Assembly (NCBI GenBank): GCA_029204225.1
Contig: CM055103.1
Span: 25,000,656-25,064,655 of the forward strand
Direction: 5' to 3'
Length of the DNA stretch: 64,000 bases
Source: Diphasiastrum complanatum
Lineage: Eukaryota > Streptophyta > Lycopodiopsida > Lycopodiales > Lycopodiaceae
This document shows, piece after piece, positions 23,001 to 37,300 of the stretch. A program made the position numbers and the translations under genes. The notes beneath the pieces were generated by a model that saw only the letters and a program-made list of their open reading frames with translations, searched no databases and was not told the origin of the DNA. Each line of letters begins with the position of its first letter. Within the stretch, counting starts at the first letter, position 1.

Positions 23001-23494
23001 ACCCTTGAACCTGATCACAGTGCAACCAACAACAACTCCAAATAGCACGCCACAGAAAAGTTCAATTTCCCATGTTCCGGTGCTAGCAATTACACGAGCC
23101 CAAAACAGAAGGGAGTGGCGCCATCACCACTCTCCTCAATATCATAGGCTGACGATCAACCCTCAACTTTAGAACCTTATCCTAACGTGAGGGAAGAATG
23201 ATAACAATACCAGAAGATACGCCATTGGATACAAGGAGCGCAAGCAGAGGATGCTGCACGAGCCAAGGAAAAATCTGTAGAACCTCTAGTCACATGAATA
23301 CCAATGTCACCAACAGGCTCACCCTTAAAAACATATCTCAATGACTATTTGCACCATCATGAAATACCTTTTCAGATGGGAGAGCCTAAGGTTCCACAAA
23401 TGAGAGTGCTCACAAGTTTATTGGCTAGTCGTATGAACTTATCCCTTGGAGTGTTCTTGCGAATTGCACCTCAAGCAAAGAGCATCCTAGCAGA

Positions 23495-23851
23495 TTGGAT
23501 CAAATCAAAACCAGAACCAGCCACCAAGATCCCTTGTATTGTGCGAGTTACGAAGGAACCAGCAACGTCCTCCATATTGGAGCAGCATGGGAGAGTGAGC
23601 AACACAATATCACTTTGTTGATCAAGCACAAGAGATACGAGGACGAAGTTGCAGTGGTAGATGGAGGATCCGATGTCAACTTGATCTCCACTACTTTATA
23701 TCAAAAGTGGGGTCTACAAGGCCTAAAGCCAGCAAGATTCGCCATCAAGCTAGCAAATCAGTCTTGTGTGAAACCAAAAGGTGTAGTTAAAGATATCCCA
23801 GTAAAGATAGCAGGAGTGCAATTCGTGATCTTTGGGTTTTTAGTCATCTGA
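23495..23851 (+). pseudogene. Tat-like aspartic protease
   Basis: 118 codons containing AVVDGGSDVNLISTTLYQKW and KLANQSCVKPKGVVKDIPV, the fold of a retropepsin. The catalytic triad position reads D-G-G-S rather than D-S/T-G. The minus-strand relative at 19.4 kb has the same D-G-G-S, so this may be the family's normal state. The frame ends at a TGA at 23849 before the flap region's continuation; RT, RNase H and integrase do not follow. Confidence 0.7.
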
Positions 23852-25270
23852 GATGATGACACTGCATCTGGTTCCATCCGAATTGATTTCAAGGAGTTCA
23901 ATACTTTTTTTTCTCTTTTTATCAACATAATTGTACACCTCCTTGTTATTCTTCTTCGAAACTGGTCAGATATTCACTCCGTGATTACGAATATCTATAT
24001 CCACCGTAGCTACAGCTTCTTGTAGTAAATCACTCCATCGGATCACCTAATTGTGTATTATCTAAGTCCAAATTTCAATTATCTATGCAACTTGTTCATA
24101 ACGTGAGCTTTTCAAACACATTATATAGGTACGTTTCTAAAAACATTTGCCGCCTCTTGGAGCCAAAGACCCAATAAGGGGCCAACATGGCCATTTGGCC
24201 CTATTTTCTTAAAACCAAAATTATCTACTCATGAATGATTAGCAAGCTCTTTGCACAAAACTTGGTGGCCTCAATTTGATAATATTCTCATTCTCATTTA
24301 TCAAGTCAAATTACATCATGTTTGAAATGTTCCAAACTTTTGATCGAAATATTTGAAACATGAATAAAAAATAAACATTTCACAAATTTCCTTTGCTAGT
24401 ATCTTTAGGATTAAAAATCGTGAAAGTGATTTTTTAATGTCTCCAATTTATTTTCACAAATCTAGAAACTCTCGATTTGAATCTTTTAGAAAGCTTGAAT
24501 TCATTGTAATCAATTTCAATCTTGAGATCAACTTCTGATTTTGAATTCTAATGGTACAATAAAATTTTACCTTAAAGAGTATGTGTTTCATAAACAAGAA
24601 GCTTTACCAGATTTGAAGTTCCAAAAATATCAAAAAGAGGAACTAGAATTATTATTGCCATCTGTTTGAAAGCTATGTACATGAAAAATTGCTAACTGAT
24701 TACCTTTGCGGTAAGGTTTTCTAGCTCGTGAGCTAGGAAACCCCTTTTTGAGCTGTAACCTGAAAGAAGGGGGTGCAATATCTTCCAACAGAAACATATC
24801 TTGTAAATTAAAACATAAAATAAAACCTCATCAAGAAAGAAACCAGTGTCAAAATTTTCTTTGGCAGAACAGCCATGACAGTTTATATCAAAAGGAAAGG
24901 CTTGTAGTTGAGCTTATAACCCAATCTAGATTTCAGTGAACATTGAAAGGCTGCCCTCATATTTCAGCTTAATACATCATAAATGTCATCTGAGTAGCCC
25001 AAAAAAAATACTGCATAGGATTCTGTTTACCAATTGTCATTTCTTGTAATAGTACCTGAGACCACCACATCCACAATCTAAATGAGACCAACTTCAAGAG
25101 ACTACCACCAGATGCTGAAGAAGAAAAAAAATTCTAATGGAGCATCATAGTACTGCTAAATAATGGAAACATAGGAAAGAACTTGTCCAAGAAACAGAAG
25201 AGCCTATTCTGTCTCACATAAGTTTCATGCACATAAATACAATTTGAAAAATGAAAGAGGAAAGTAATTC
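23852..25270. other. No gene seen; 3' flank of the remodeller gene
   Basis: AT-rich sequence. The right part is downstream of the minus-strand stop codon at 25271-25273 and so should contain the 3' untranslated region of the CHR10-like gene. The left part is probably the degraded end of the Tat-like element. Confidence 0.45.
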
Positions 25271-25389
25271 TTACACATAAAAAGGTACTCCTGATTTAAC
25301 GGTATATTTTCGTAATAATCTCTCAACAGTGTACCACTCCTTGCGTCCTTCATCTGTCCTAGCACCCATTCTTGGGAAATGAACCGATC
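25271..25389 (-). CDS. CHR10: CHR10-like exon 8 (terminal)
   Basis: Acceptor TTACAG|GATCG; reads [12 protein letters not shown], then [12 protein letters not shown] and SGVPFYV, stop TAA at 25273-25271. The phase (G|GA) fits exon 7 exactly. Confidence 0.88.
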
Positions 25390-28300
25390 CTGTAATGCAT
25401 AGTTCCAGTTGTTGGGCATTCATCAAATTGTCCAAAATGGGAAGTACTGAAACCTTTAAGAAGATGCGGGGTCTATGCTTGACTTTAATCCATCAAGAAG
25501 TTTTATGATCGCCACATAAAAGACACTTCTCAAAAGCATGTACCATTTTGACTGGTAACAATGAAACCCTCAGGATCTTCAATCTCAGGAGACAACACAC
25601 ACGTATACTCAAAAACGTTGTGTGTGATTGTGCATGCATGACTACATGTGTGCATGTTTTAAACCTAGTTATGTTTAAACATGCACACATTGTGCAGGTA
25701 ATTTTAATGATAACTCGGTTCAGTAGTAATTTCTTTAAGTACAAAATAAAAAAGAGGCGAATCAGCCTCAATGACCAAGATATGTAGCTAAGACATTGCA
25801 AAGACTGTACTCTCTCAAACTAGTTCCAGATTTTCTTTGAGTTTCACACATTCTTGAACACCATTGCTTATAAATTGTTGTTAGAAATAAGGCCTAGTTT
25901 GTTCTATGCAAAGATTGTACTTGAACATATACCATGGATATTAGAATGCTCGTGTTAATATAAGTTATATGGTTTGGACCCATGGTCCATGTTAAGTTAA
26001 ATAGAGCTTTAGTTTGTACTCAAGCTAAGTTACAAAGTTGGGGCCCTAGTTAGTTCTAGAAGAGCCCTTCTAGTGACATCATCATATCTAACATCACCCA
26101 AGTCCCATGTACTTTTGGGTCTTGTCCACTTTTGGAATTGCTTCATCTTTATTGGATGTCAAGTCACCTTCAGAGAGAGAAAAAGGGAGCCCTCAGCCCT
26201 CAACCTTTGTGAATCATGAATAATGAGAGTGTGAGAGTAGATGCTGCTTGAGAGCTCTCTAAAAGGAGAGAATTCTGGACATAGAGTAGAGCTTGGTTGT
26301 TACAAATTTTCCATCAAGCTTATCACTTATGTAATGTGATTATTTTGATGTCTTTTTCTTTTTGCTTTTTTTGTGGGCAATATGGGTATCAAATTAAAGA
26401 ACTAATTAAATGTAGGTTTCCAAAAATTTCAGATACAGTGTGGTCCAGTTTAGGTGCATCAATCCCCGTTGGATTATGTGAATCCCATTAGATTTTTTAA
26501 TATCTGCTTTTTTTTTCCAGAGATTCTGCTCCCAGAAACGCGTTTCTGGGAACGTTCTTGCCCAGAAACACATGGGCAAGTATGCTATGATCTTCAAATT
26601 GTTGTTTGAACTAAGTAGCTATTTTTTGAATAAATTCCACAACAGGACATCGCATTTATGTTTAGATTCTGATTGTCTACATTTGCATCATTTAAGAGTT
26701 TTGCCATTCCTTGTCGTAACATATATAACTAATTGTGCAGAGAAGTCCTTACACTCATGGTAGTAGAAAAAGTATGTCAAAATATATCAGAGCCCTTCCT
26801 TCCCATCATCCTCATTCATTCCAATCCAGAATTTATTCTAGCATTCTGTAATAGATCCTAACACCACAGTAGGGCAAACACTAACTGATCCACCCAACCT
26901 TGCCTACTCCCTGATATAGAGTAAGCCCCTCCTAGCCCAGTGTGAGAACTGGTAGCATACAACTGTCAAGTGTCGGCCACGTGGCACTGACGTGGCCGAC
27001 TGCACATCGGGACCCAACTAGGGGTCTTGTCCTGCTGACAAGGTCCCTAGACTGTGTTAGGCCCGCCATGGCTATGGATCGTGCTGGGGCATACTACTCA
27101 CACTGTCTTGCCCTGTTGGTCGTGTACGCTTTGCTGGACACGACCCTGACTGTGGTATCTGACCTATCTGTGTTCTCTAGGGTTTGGCACTAGTCACGAG
27201 CTCGTAACACTCCCTCCCCCTTAAGAACCGTCTTGGTCCTCTAAGACAAAGTCTGGAAAAATCTTGCGAAGGACGCTGCCTCTTTCCCAAGTGGCATTTT
27301 CAACAGGCTGATCATTCCACTTGACCAGATATTCTCGATATAGAGTATGACGAGTCTGCGTCTCTCTACTATCAAGAATCTCCTCTGGTTCATGTGGAGG
27401 TTGCTGAGGATCCAATGGGAGAACTAAAACACTGTCCCCTACCAGATTTTCTGATCTGATTAAGGCTTTTCGCAACTGACTTACATGAAAGACTGGAATA
27501 ACCTTACTACTGTGTGGGAGTTCTAGTTCATAGGTGACCTCGCCTAGTCTCCTACTGATGGTAAAGGGACCACAATACCTAGGAGACAACTTAGCACACA
27601 CTCCTGATTTGAGGGTTTTAGAGTCAACTGGGACTCTCAAGTAGACTTTCTCACCAGGGGAGAACTGCACATCCCGTCTGTGTGGATCTGCATAATGCCT
27701 AGCTCGATTCTCAAAATCTTCTAGTTTTAAGGGCTGTATGAGTGAAGGGCGTTTCTGAGGAGCTTCACCTTTAGTTTTATCTTCTTCCTTTCTTTTTAGA
27801 AATTTCTTTTTGAATTAAAAGTCTTTCTGAGGAGAATGCTCAGAAAGGGGCTGTTGTCTCGCCCTCTTCCTACCCACTGAATCATCATAGATTTGAGCAT
27901 ATCTGAGAGCTTGCTCAAGGGTAGTAGGCGAGTTTCTCTGGACCTCTACTTTATATTCATCTTTGAGGCCACGGACAAATCCCCTGATTTTTTGATAATC
28001 ATCCATATTTTTAATTTGTAAAATTGCCTCTCGATACTGCGAGATATATTGGATTAGGGACTTGTCCATTATTGTTCTTTCCCAAGCTTCCCAAGCTCTA
28101 TCAAGTTCATTCTCTGGTATGAATTCTCTTAGGAAAGTTTCTTCAAAGGATTTCCATGACCGGGGAGTCTGCCCAGTCTCCTGGAGATTTAACCACCACT
28201 TATAGGCCATGGTCCCTAAGGAAAGACTGGCCTCTATTGCTTGCAAATGGTCAGGGGTCTGTATAAGAGCATGAATGTTCTTCCATTTGCTGAGGAAGGT

Positions 28301-31300
28301 TTGTAGAATATCTACATTTCTATCCTTCTCTTCCCCAATAAAAGTAGGAGGCTTTAAATCTTTAAAGACACTGGGGTGAGACCGCAAAGTCCAAAATAGA
28401 TCAACTAAACTAGTTGAATTTTTCACACTCCCTCTTCAGCTAGTTTTACCATATATTTTACTACACTAATTTGATCCATCTTAAGAATGATCTCCATCCT
28501 AAGTATAGACTTATTTTTTATGGTTTTATAGTAACTTTCATAATTGATATAGAGAATAGTGTCCACATTGGATGCTTCACTAAGAAACTGATGGAAGTGG
28601 AGAAGGGGATAACTGAGAACTGGAGGGAAGTCTTCCTTTCGCGGAACTCAAAATCAAGCCTTTGAGTTCAACGAACGAGTCCTCCACACTGGACTTGAAA
28701 TTGGCTAATGCCAACTTCAGTTCATCCACTTCTGTTACCAAGTGGAGAAACTGCTCCTTGGTAACCAATTCGTCGAGTTCTTCGGCGAACTGTTCCTGTT
28801 CTTCCATTTCCATAGGTTCTTTCCCTTTATTGTAAGCCAAGGCTTCTGTTTCAAGTTCGTCGATGCCTCTCTCCGGGGGTTGATCAGGTCCCTGAGGAGT
28901 GGTCATTTTCAGAATTGAAAGAGAGGTACCTTAACTTCTGAAAAAAAAGTCAGAAAGACTAATTTACAACTGTACAAGGGAAAGGAAAGATGACTTAGGT
29001 GTTTCTGAGGACTGTACTTCCAAAGAAAATACGAAGAGGAACCCTCTCAGCTCTTTTACCCAAATTTTCAGACCTGCTGTCCCGGAAAATCCCAGTTTGA
29101 AGCTCCAAAATGGTACCAAATTTTCGGTTGCTTGGATAAAATAGCTCGCTGGCTTGCTAACAGACCTGTGGCTCTGAGAAATTTGAATAGAAGGCGAAAA
29201 AAGTGCAAAAAGATCTGAAATCTTCTGCTATCCCCCCTCGCTGATCTGACAGCACCCCAATTGGTCCACAAAAAGCCAAATTTGAAGTCCAAAGGCACTT
29301 ATGAATTCTGAAATTCCAAAAACCCCCTGCTCGCTGACCTGGCAGAAGTACTATTGCTCCAAATCTTCCAAGTTAGGGCCCAAAACTTTCTCAAAAATCT
29401 GGAAATTCAGAAGTACTGGCAGCGCTGACCCTGCTCTTCTCTTATGGCTTCAAATTCGCTGAGAACTACAGAAGTTTCACTTGGAAACCAGAGGTAAGTC
29501 TCTGAATTTACAGCAATGGAGGTGCTTACTATTTCCTAATCTAATTCCCCTGGGAAATCTGTACAAAACTCTCTAAAATTAGTGGTAAACAGCTGCCTTT
29601 CCAGCGAGTTACCTCTACAAGGAATCTGACTCCTTACTACTATAAATTCTCAGTGAAATTCAAGGTTTGAAGGCTGCAGCTACAGCGATTCTCCTCCTCT
29701 ATTCCTCTCTGAGAATCTGAGAGATTTTTCCTATCCTCTGATAGCTTTTTCTACTGCTGCTACTAAGCTCCCAAAGATGGAGATGGCTCTAATACCAATG
29801 TAATAGATCCGAACACCACAGTAGGGCAAACACTAACTGATCCACCCAACCTAGCCTACTCCCTGATATAGAGTAAGCCCCTCCTAGCCCAGTGTGAGAA
29901 CTGGTAGCATGCAACTGCCAAGTGTCGGCCACGTGGCACTGACGTGGCCGATTGCACATCGGGACCCAATTGGGGGTCCTGTCCTGCTGACAGGGTCCCT
30001 AGACTGTGTTAGGCCCGCCATGGCTATGGACCGTGCTGGGGCACACTACTCACACTGTCTTGCCCTGTTGGTCGTGTACGCTGGACACGACCCTGACTGT
30101 GGTATCTGACCTATCTGTGTTCTCTAGTGTTCGGCACTGGTCACGAGCTCGTAACACATTCCATAACAAATCTATTTGAAAACTCATGCTTTTCATGACA
30201 TGAGATCTAAAGAAACTGAATATGATCAATATTTCTTCAACTTTCCCAACGATGATGAGGAAATGTTCATTGTCATTGCTGGTTTTCTTATAGCCAACTT
30301 ATTTCCAACATCAAAATTTTGGCACTTTGAAGTTTGGACACTTACAGCTTTATTCTCATTAATTTAGTCCCCCAACCACGACTTAATTATATTATATAAT
30401 ATATCATTTGGCCACTTGAGTCCACATAGTAGACAACTGAACAAATCACTTGGGAGACTCAAGAGTTCTTTGTAGGAGACTCTAATGGGATACCATCTTT
30501 TGGAGGACATGCAACTCATTTTCTACTCAGCTTATTATTGATTGTTCTGAGACCTTCGATGGAAATAGAACTAAGACTTAAAATCTACTCTCCACTATTT
30601 TGTTCTATGCATTGCTTTGAGATGATTTGTTCCAAACTGCTGCCACAAACTTTATAAGACTTATTTACCTGGATTCAGAAAATTTGTTGTTCTAATCAGG
30701 TCACGTAAAACTCTGTGTGTAGCAATCATCAACGCTACCAGATATACAATCAGCATGACAGGCAACATCATATGGTCATAATGCACATACCGCTATGCTT
30801 GATCGCTGATGCACAAACTTTCTTCAGACAGCTTTCAAATGCTGCAAGTGACATACTACTACGAGGGACTTTACGTCGATGGTCATATGTTTGCACAACA
30901 GCCAAACTAACTAGAAGGTGATTTTCGGCACTTTGAGCTGTGCTGCATTGTGCACCTGCACAAATCATCATGGAACTTACATGAATAAAGAGAAGTTTAT
31001 GGCTTATCATTGTAGAAACGCTATTCTCCATGCACGAGAAAACAACAGTAAGTTTGAAGATTGCATGTAAACTTAGCAAAGCTTATTTTGACCCCAATAA
31101 TAGTCTTTGTACATGCTTATTCATGGAACAATAGGCTGCTTCAAAAATTTAAATGAAATCTACCATGAAGGGGCTTGTCCCTAAGAAAAAATTAGTTGCC
31201 AAAGATCACCAATGACCTTAAAGGTTACTCAACAGACTTCAGCTTCAAGAATTTGGGACCTGATTCCAAGATCTTATGATGCTTCAAACACAAAACAATA

Positions 31301-34300
31301 GTCATTGCAAATCCATAACCACAAACCGTCAACATCAACAAGGTGGAGATCTCCCAAGTGTAAATCACCAGCAGCATGAGCTGCAGTATAAGTGTCAGGA
31401 ATCTTGTCTGAAAGGCCAAACAATGCATTAAACATTCCTCCAGTCCCCCAGTTGCCGGAGTTATCAACACACCTGCATTATCACAATGATCCACATTTAT
31501 TCAAATGTGCCATCTTGAAGCTAGAGTGGATGAACTGTCTTGGGCATGTTTACAGATTACATGATAACAAACAACTGTTTGAAAGCAGTAGCTTTATTCC
31601 ACCGACAGAATTCATAACCAGAAAAAGTGTAGTTATAACTGCATACAAAAGAAATTGTTCTCTAAAATATCTTCAAACAAGACAATGGAAGCCTGTCTAC
31701 AGCAAAATTGCCATTTTGTTTCCCATAGCCAATACATGGTATCAAAGTCTAGAATATGCATCCCCCTACAATGCAAGATCAAAGGCTTAGAACACGTTAA
31801 AATGTCAAATAGATTTAATGTTTTAATAAAGATCCTTGTCCATGTGGACCCTATGGTACACCACTCCCAAAGGAATTCCTTTTGAATTCTCTAGAGAGAG
31901 CTTATGAGCATTCTAGAAGCATTCAGAAGGCATGCATTTTTTCATACAAAACAATAAATCAAGAAAACCCAAGTACCTCAAGGCTCACACTTGATACTCT
32001 CACACGTCACTAGTAAAGAAAAATATTCCTATAATATGCAGAAGCCTTATTGCAAAGCATCAGAATACTCTGAGATTGTCAAACACAAAAACTACCTCAA
32101 GATATCCATAACCGACAAAGCAGACATCTCGCTATCACATTAGGGAAGGAGAAACATACATGAAGATGATAGATGATTTTGATGTTGGATGTTTAAATGG
32201 CTTTGTACAATCTCCAACAACAGAATGAAGATCGGTTGAATCCTCATCCAATGAAGTATTGCCAACATCAGCCTCAAGCTCATCAACCACAGCTAAAGAT
32301 ATGTAACCTAGGGCTTCCCACTTTTTCAGCTTATTCTCCTTTAAGCTCTCAAGCTTCTTCGCCCTTTTCTCTTCAAGATTGTTGTTTATGGTCTCTATAG
32401 TATCTTCGGCCAGAACTCTTCTTTTCCGTCTACCATTAGTTTCAATTGTTTCATCTTTTGAGTTTGTAATCAATGACTCTAAAGCTACTCTATCTGCAGA
32501 AGTTTCCAATTCTTTAGCTTCATTAAATGATGATTTACGAGTTGCAAAATCTGTTCCTTCAAATGTATAAATGTTCTCATTGGACATAAGTTCCATCTTC
32601 ATAGATTCAGCATCCTGAACATCTGAAGCATTCTTTCGATTACGCTCACTCACAGCCTTTTCCACCATTTTGTTGATTTTGGAGTTGAAATCTCTATCAG
32701 CTGAGAAGTTCCCAATCTCACTACTCGGTTGACTCGGAGTAAGTTTATGCAGTCCATAAATGATCATGGAGCGAATATCTGGGGAGTCCAAGGCCGATTC
32801 TTTTGCGTCCAATTCGGTACTGTCGTGTCCTATGACCTCATTGGTAAGCTGTAGTTTTTTATTTGCGCGAAACATGATGACCTGCCAAAATTATTTGATT
32901 AAACCTAAGAGCATGAAAGATGTGTTGAGCATCTCTACTGAGCATACAGTTCGATGATAACAAGACTCCCTTCACCTTCAATATATCAGTCTTACTTCTT
33001 CAATGGTACTCTCAGCTATCAATCTGATAGCCAAAACAGGACGGGTTTGTCCGATACGGTGAGCCCTCTGCAAGGCCTGTTTATCAGCCTGGGGGTTCCA
33101 ATCTTGCTCATAAAAGATGACCTGATCATGCATATCAAATCAAACCATTTCATAGTGTGTACAAAGTGAAGCCAAGCGAAGCCCAAGCCACTACATTATT
33201 GTTGTGTTTTTTCAGCTCCTATTCTAAAATAAAAGGTGATTGTTATACTGTACATTCAAAGCAAAGCCCAAGCTGGTAAATTGGTTCTTAAGCTCATCTA
33301 CGCTCCTAAGACCATCTATATAAGACAGCCTCAATAACAGCAAGCTACTTAGATTTTGCAAGTCTATTAACAGATCACTTTGTCAGAAATAGTGGATAGA
33401 GTATGAGGCATCAGAAAGAACAGCCAGATGGAAGAGTTACTTACAGTGTCAGCAGCAACAAGGTTAAGACCAACACCTCCAGCACGCGTAGTGAGCAGAA
33501 ATACAAATGCTTCATCAGTTTTGTTGGATTTCACAGAAACAAAGCTACGAACAGCAGCAAAACGATCTTCTGCACGCACTGATCCATCCAGACGCTCATA
33601 ACTATATCTGCGATACTCTAAGAAATCCTGGACAGCAACAATCATTTTATGATCTTGAAAACCCATCTCGGAGATAAGCCTCAGAGCATGTTTATTGACG
33701 GGAAAGAAAACTTGATGGATATGTCCAAACTAAATAAGTAATTTCCCCTCCTTTGAGATTTCCTTTTAAACAAAAGAAATCACCCTATTCTGGTTAACAT
33801 GACAAGAGTACTAGGACAACACTCAGAATATATCCATGCTGCCACAGTAAGAATGTTAATATTTATCTATAAAAAATGGCAATCCCATGACTTCCTCTAT
33901 TTCCATCACATAAACTACAAAATATGAAGTGGAGACTACATTGAGAAAGTACACATCTTTTCACTTACTTGGAGTATGTCTAGAGTCCGAGTCATTTGCG
34001 CATAGATTAAAACACGACGGCCTTCTGTATGAAGTTTCTTTAATATAAAGTCGAGGACAAGCAACTTGCCACTAGCCTGTCCACAACAAGTCACCATCAA
34101 ATCAAGCATAGAGATAATTGACATTCTATTCTTCCATTAGATTGACAGATTCATAACATCAAGCCAGAAGCACACAATAGCTGCAAATTTTTTGAACGTT
34201 AGTATAAATTGGTTTCTTGCAACTAGCTTAGATGGAGGTCTCAACACTGAAGCAAGAAAAACCACAGCATTTTTCCCTTCCTCCCTTTTGGGGCAAAAAG

Positions 34301-37300
34301 GAGTAATCTATGAACCAGATGTTTTGTAGTACCTAATGGTTTTGTCACTTTAAAGAATCTTATACATTACAAGGTCATGTGCACCATTTGTTGGAGGACT
34401 TGTTTCCAATCAAACTATTGAGCATAACTTGCCATCCTCTCCAACCATGTTCATCAAAGACTCCTTCCAATTATGACCAAGACTACACAAGAATTGCAAT
34501 AGAACAAGAAGAACTACAAATGGATTGAAAGAAAACGTGACAGTATTTGATCAAATGAGTGATAGATTGAAAAGCTGCTACAATAACTAGAACTTTGAGG
34601 TGAAGTCTTCACTTTGTGCGTAAGAAGTTCTTCAGCTTGCTAATGGTGATAGAAGTGTTAGAAAACCAACTTGCTCATACAAGTTACCCAAGACAAGATT
34701 CCTATTGTTGTTAAACAATATTCATACACATAAACAAGAACACAAACAACAATGATGAAGCATAATGATGAGACGTACTTCAGCTATGTCCCATTGCAAA
34801 TGGACTAGGGTGCATTACATACTTATAGACTTTGGCATCGATTCTCTATGCCAATAATGAAAAAGCAATCTAAAAGCAACCTAAAAGCAATTGCCTAATT
34901 GATGTCTCTACATAAGGTAAAAGCACCCAATACCTATCTATAGCAAAACGCGTGCTCCAAATAAAGCACTAGAATCTCGAACTTGAGTCTAACTAAAGTC
35001 TAACTTGACTTTACTAAATATAGGTAAAGGCTCCTAGGATTAGCATGCAAGCATGGCCCAATAATCCTAATCAACAATAGGGCCTCCATGAGTGCAACAT
35101 ATCACTCGATTCCTTGACTTCCTTTGGATCAAATAACTTGACTCCCCCTGAATCAAATAATGTGGACATGATTAACCTTTGTCATAACCCTGAGAATTTT
35201 GCTTGAAAATTGACTCCCTTAGTCTCTTTGAACATCTTCCAAGCTACCATAAATATGTAAGGATTTCACAAACACCCATAAATATAATGTAACCCGTACT
35301 TTGTAAATAGTCGACTCCACCTGTGTTGAATCCTTGGATTGAATCCACTTCAATTATCCTGGTACTATCATAAGTTACAAACCTGTGATGGACTTAGCTA
35401 AACTACTCCCCTTCGATGTTTATCTTGAAAACTATTGATAACACTTCATGTTTGCATCCAATCACGCTCCAACAATGATACAAATAGAATGTCATCCATG
35501 AACCAAACCAAATATGCAAGTAATAGAGCATCCCCAATAGAAAAGATAAAACGTATGCAATAGTTCCTCACACAAAGTAACTAGTACTCCTCAAATACTT
35601 TCTCACACAAAGTACTTGACACTATCTATTCCATAGAATCTCATGCCTCTATCTCACATGTTGATTCAATAAATGAATCTTGTTCTTTTTATGAGGCTAA
35701 ACAACAACCTGCGTTGTTGATTTTCAAAGGCTAATCAACAACCTGAACTTTCAAACCTGATTGGAAACAACTGAATCTACCACATGGCAGCACATGAACT
35801 TGAATAGATTTAAAAAACTTGAAGAAACAACTTTTCTCCAACTCAAACTAGATCTTCACTTGATACCACCACTTGAATTGACAACTGTGACTTGGATGGT
35901 ATTTAGAACTTTACTAGACAACCACAACAAACAACGACTAATCATAAATCTCAAGTGATTTTAGCTCAAATAGAAATAAACCTTTCTTCTTGAACTGAAT
36001 TTCCCACATAGCTTGTCACACCTGTCACTTGTAACAATGAATATATCATTTGCCACGATGATAAGAAACTGTGAAACAATGAAACATCCTCTTGACTTGA
36101 ATATCAATTTACTTTGATATAGCAACAAACTCGAGCGACCTAGTTTGATAGATTTCTAGTGATCCTGGCTGTCTTTTCCAATAAACTCCAGCAAGTACTA
36201 CTCCTGGTGAAAAAAAACATTTCAAATTTGGATTTTTCACAAATATGATGAGTAGTTGACAATCAATCCTCTCAGTCAATTTACTAGCAAAGTTGACTAG
36301 CTCACATGTAGTGATCAACCCTATAAACTTTCTTCTAGCGAGCTGTCTTAGCTCTCCCTCAGCAAACAATCTTGTGTAGAACACCCTGCAAAATTCTTAC
36401 AGATCAGTGAGCTATCTTAGCTCTCTTCCAATGAACAGTTCCTTGTGAATTTCCAGCAATCTATCCTCTAGCAATCTGAACCTAACACAAACTAAGCCTC
36501 CTAATACAATCTCTTCCTAGGATCTAAGGCAAACTTCGTCCTCATGTCACACAACTCTTCTCCTTACAACACCGAATCTCATCACAAAGCTGCCACTGTT
36601 GTAGATGAAAATCAAAGCTGAGAGTTGCCTTGGGACAACCACCTCCACACCTCGAAGATGTCGAATCAATCTGCATATGATGATTGATCCCATCGTTGAG
36701 TAAGTCCTTGTTCCCTCAAATCTTGAACCGAAGCTTTGATACCATGTTAGAAAACAGACTTGCTCATACAAGTTACCCAACACAATATTCCTATTGTTGT
36801 TAGACAATAATCATACACATGGAAAACAATGCAAACAACAATGATGAAGCATAACGATGAGATGTACTCCAACTATGTCCCATTGCAAATAGACTAGGGT
36901 GCACTACATACTTATAGACTTTGGCATCAAGTCTCTATGCCAATAATGAAAAAGCAATTGTCACACTCCTAATCTGAAACTTTACTCAAAACCTAGCATA
37001 TGCTCTGCACATCAATCTGAAACTATAATCCCTATTGATAAGCTTGAAACATGGTGGCGCTAGTTGCCTTGTCTCCTCCCAGCCTTTGTTGCATAGATTA
37101 TGATGAATGCCTCACTCTAGGCTCACTTATGCACAATCCTCAAGCACCCCTTAACCCTAACCCATCCTAACGTCGACACATGGCCAATCCATGCACAATC
37201 GACACTTGGAAGTACCCTGACACATAGGCAAGTGAGTAGGCTAACATGTTTCACTCATACACTGGACCAAGTGTCCTAGTGAGCAAGTGCCACGTGTCAT

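Larger units (their letters stand above)
26847..30157 (-). mobile_element. Ty3 chromovirus family A, 3.3-kb deletion derivative
   Basis: Minus-strand element with LTRs at 29799-30157 (5') and 26847-27209 (3'), flanked by the 5-bp duplication CATTC on both sides. PBS TGGTATTAGAGCC follows the 5' LTR, and the polypurine tract AAGGGGGAGGGAG precedes the 3' LTR. Inside are gag and, joined directly to the nucleocapsid linker, the integrase C-terminus and chromodomain. Protease, RT, RNase H and the integrase core are gone. Ends, PBS and PPT are intact, so it could in principle have moved using proteins of a full-length relative. It sits inside the last intron of the CHR10-like gene, in the gene's orientation. 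Confidence 0.9.

Noticed and set aside
26942-27193. Short frames (70-83 codons, MRTGS...) recurring at 26.9, 29.9, 47.2 and 52.5 kb
   Set aside because: They are the antisense reading of the family A LTR, hence repeated; no evidence of a protein.
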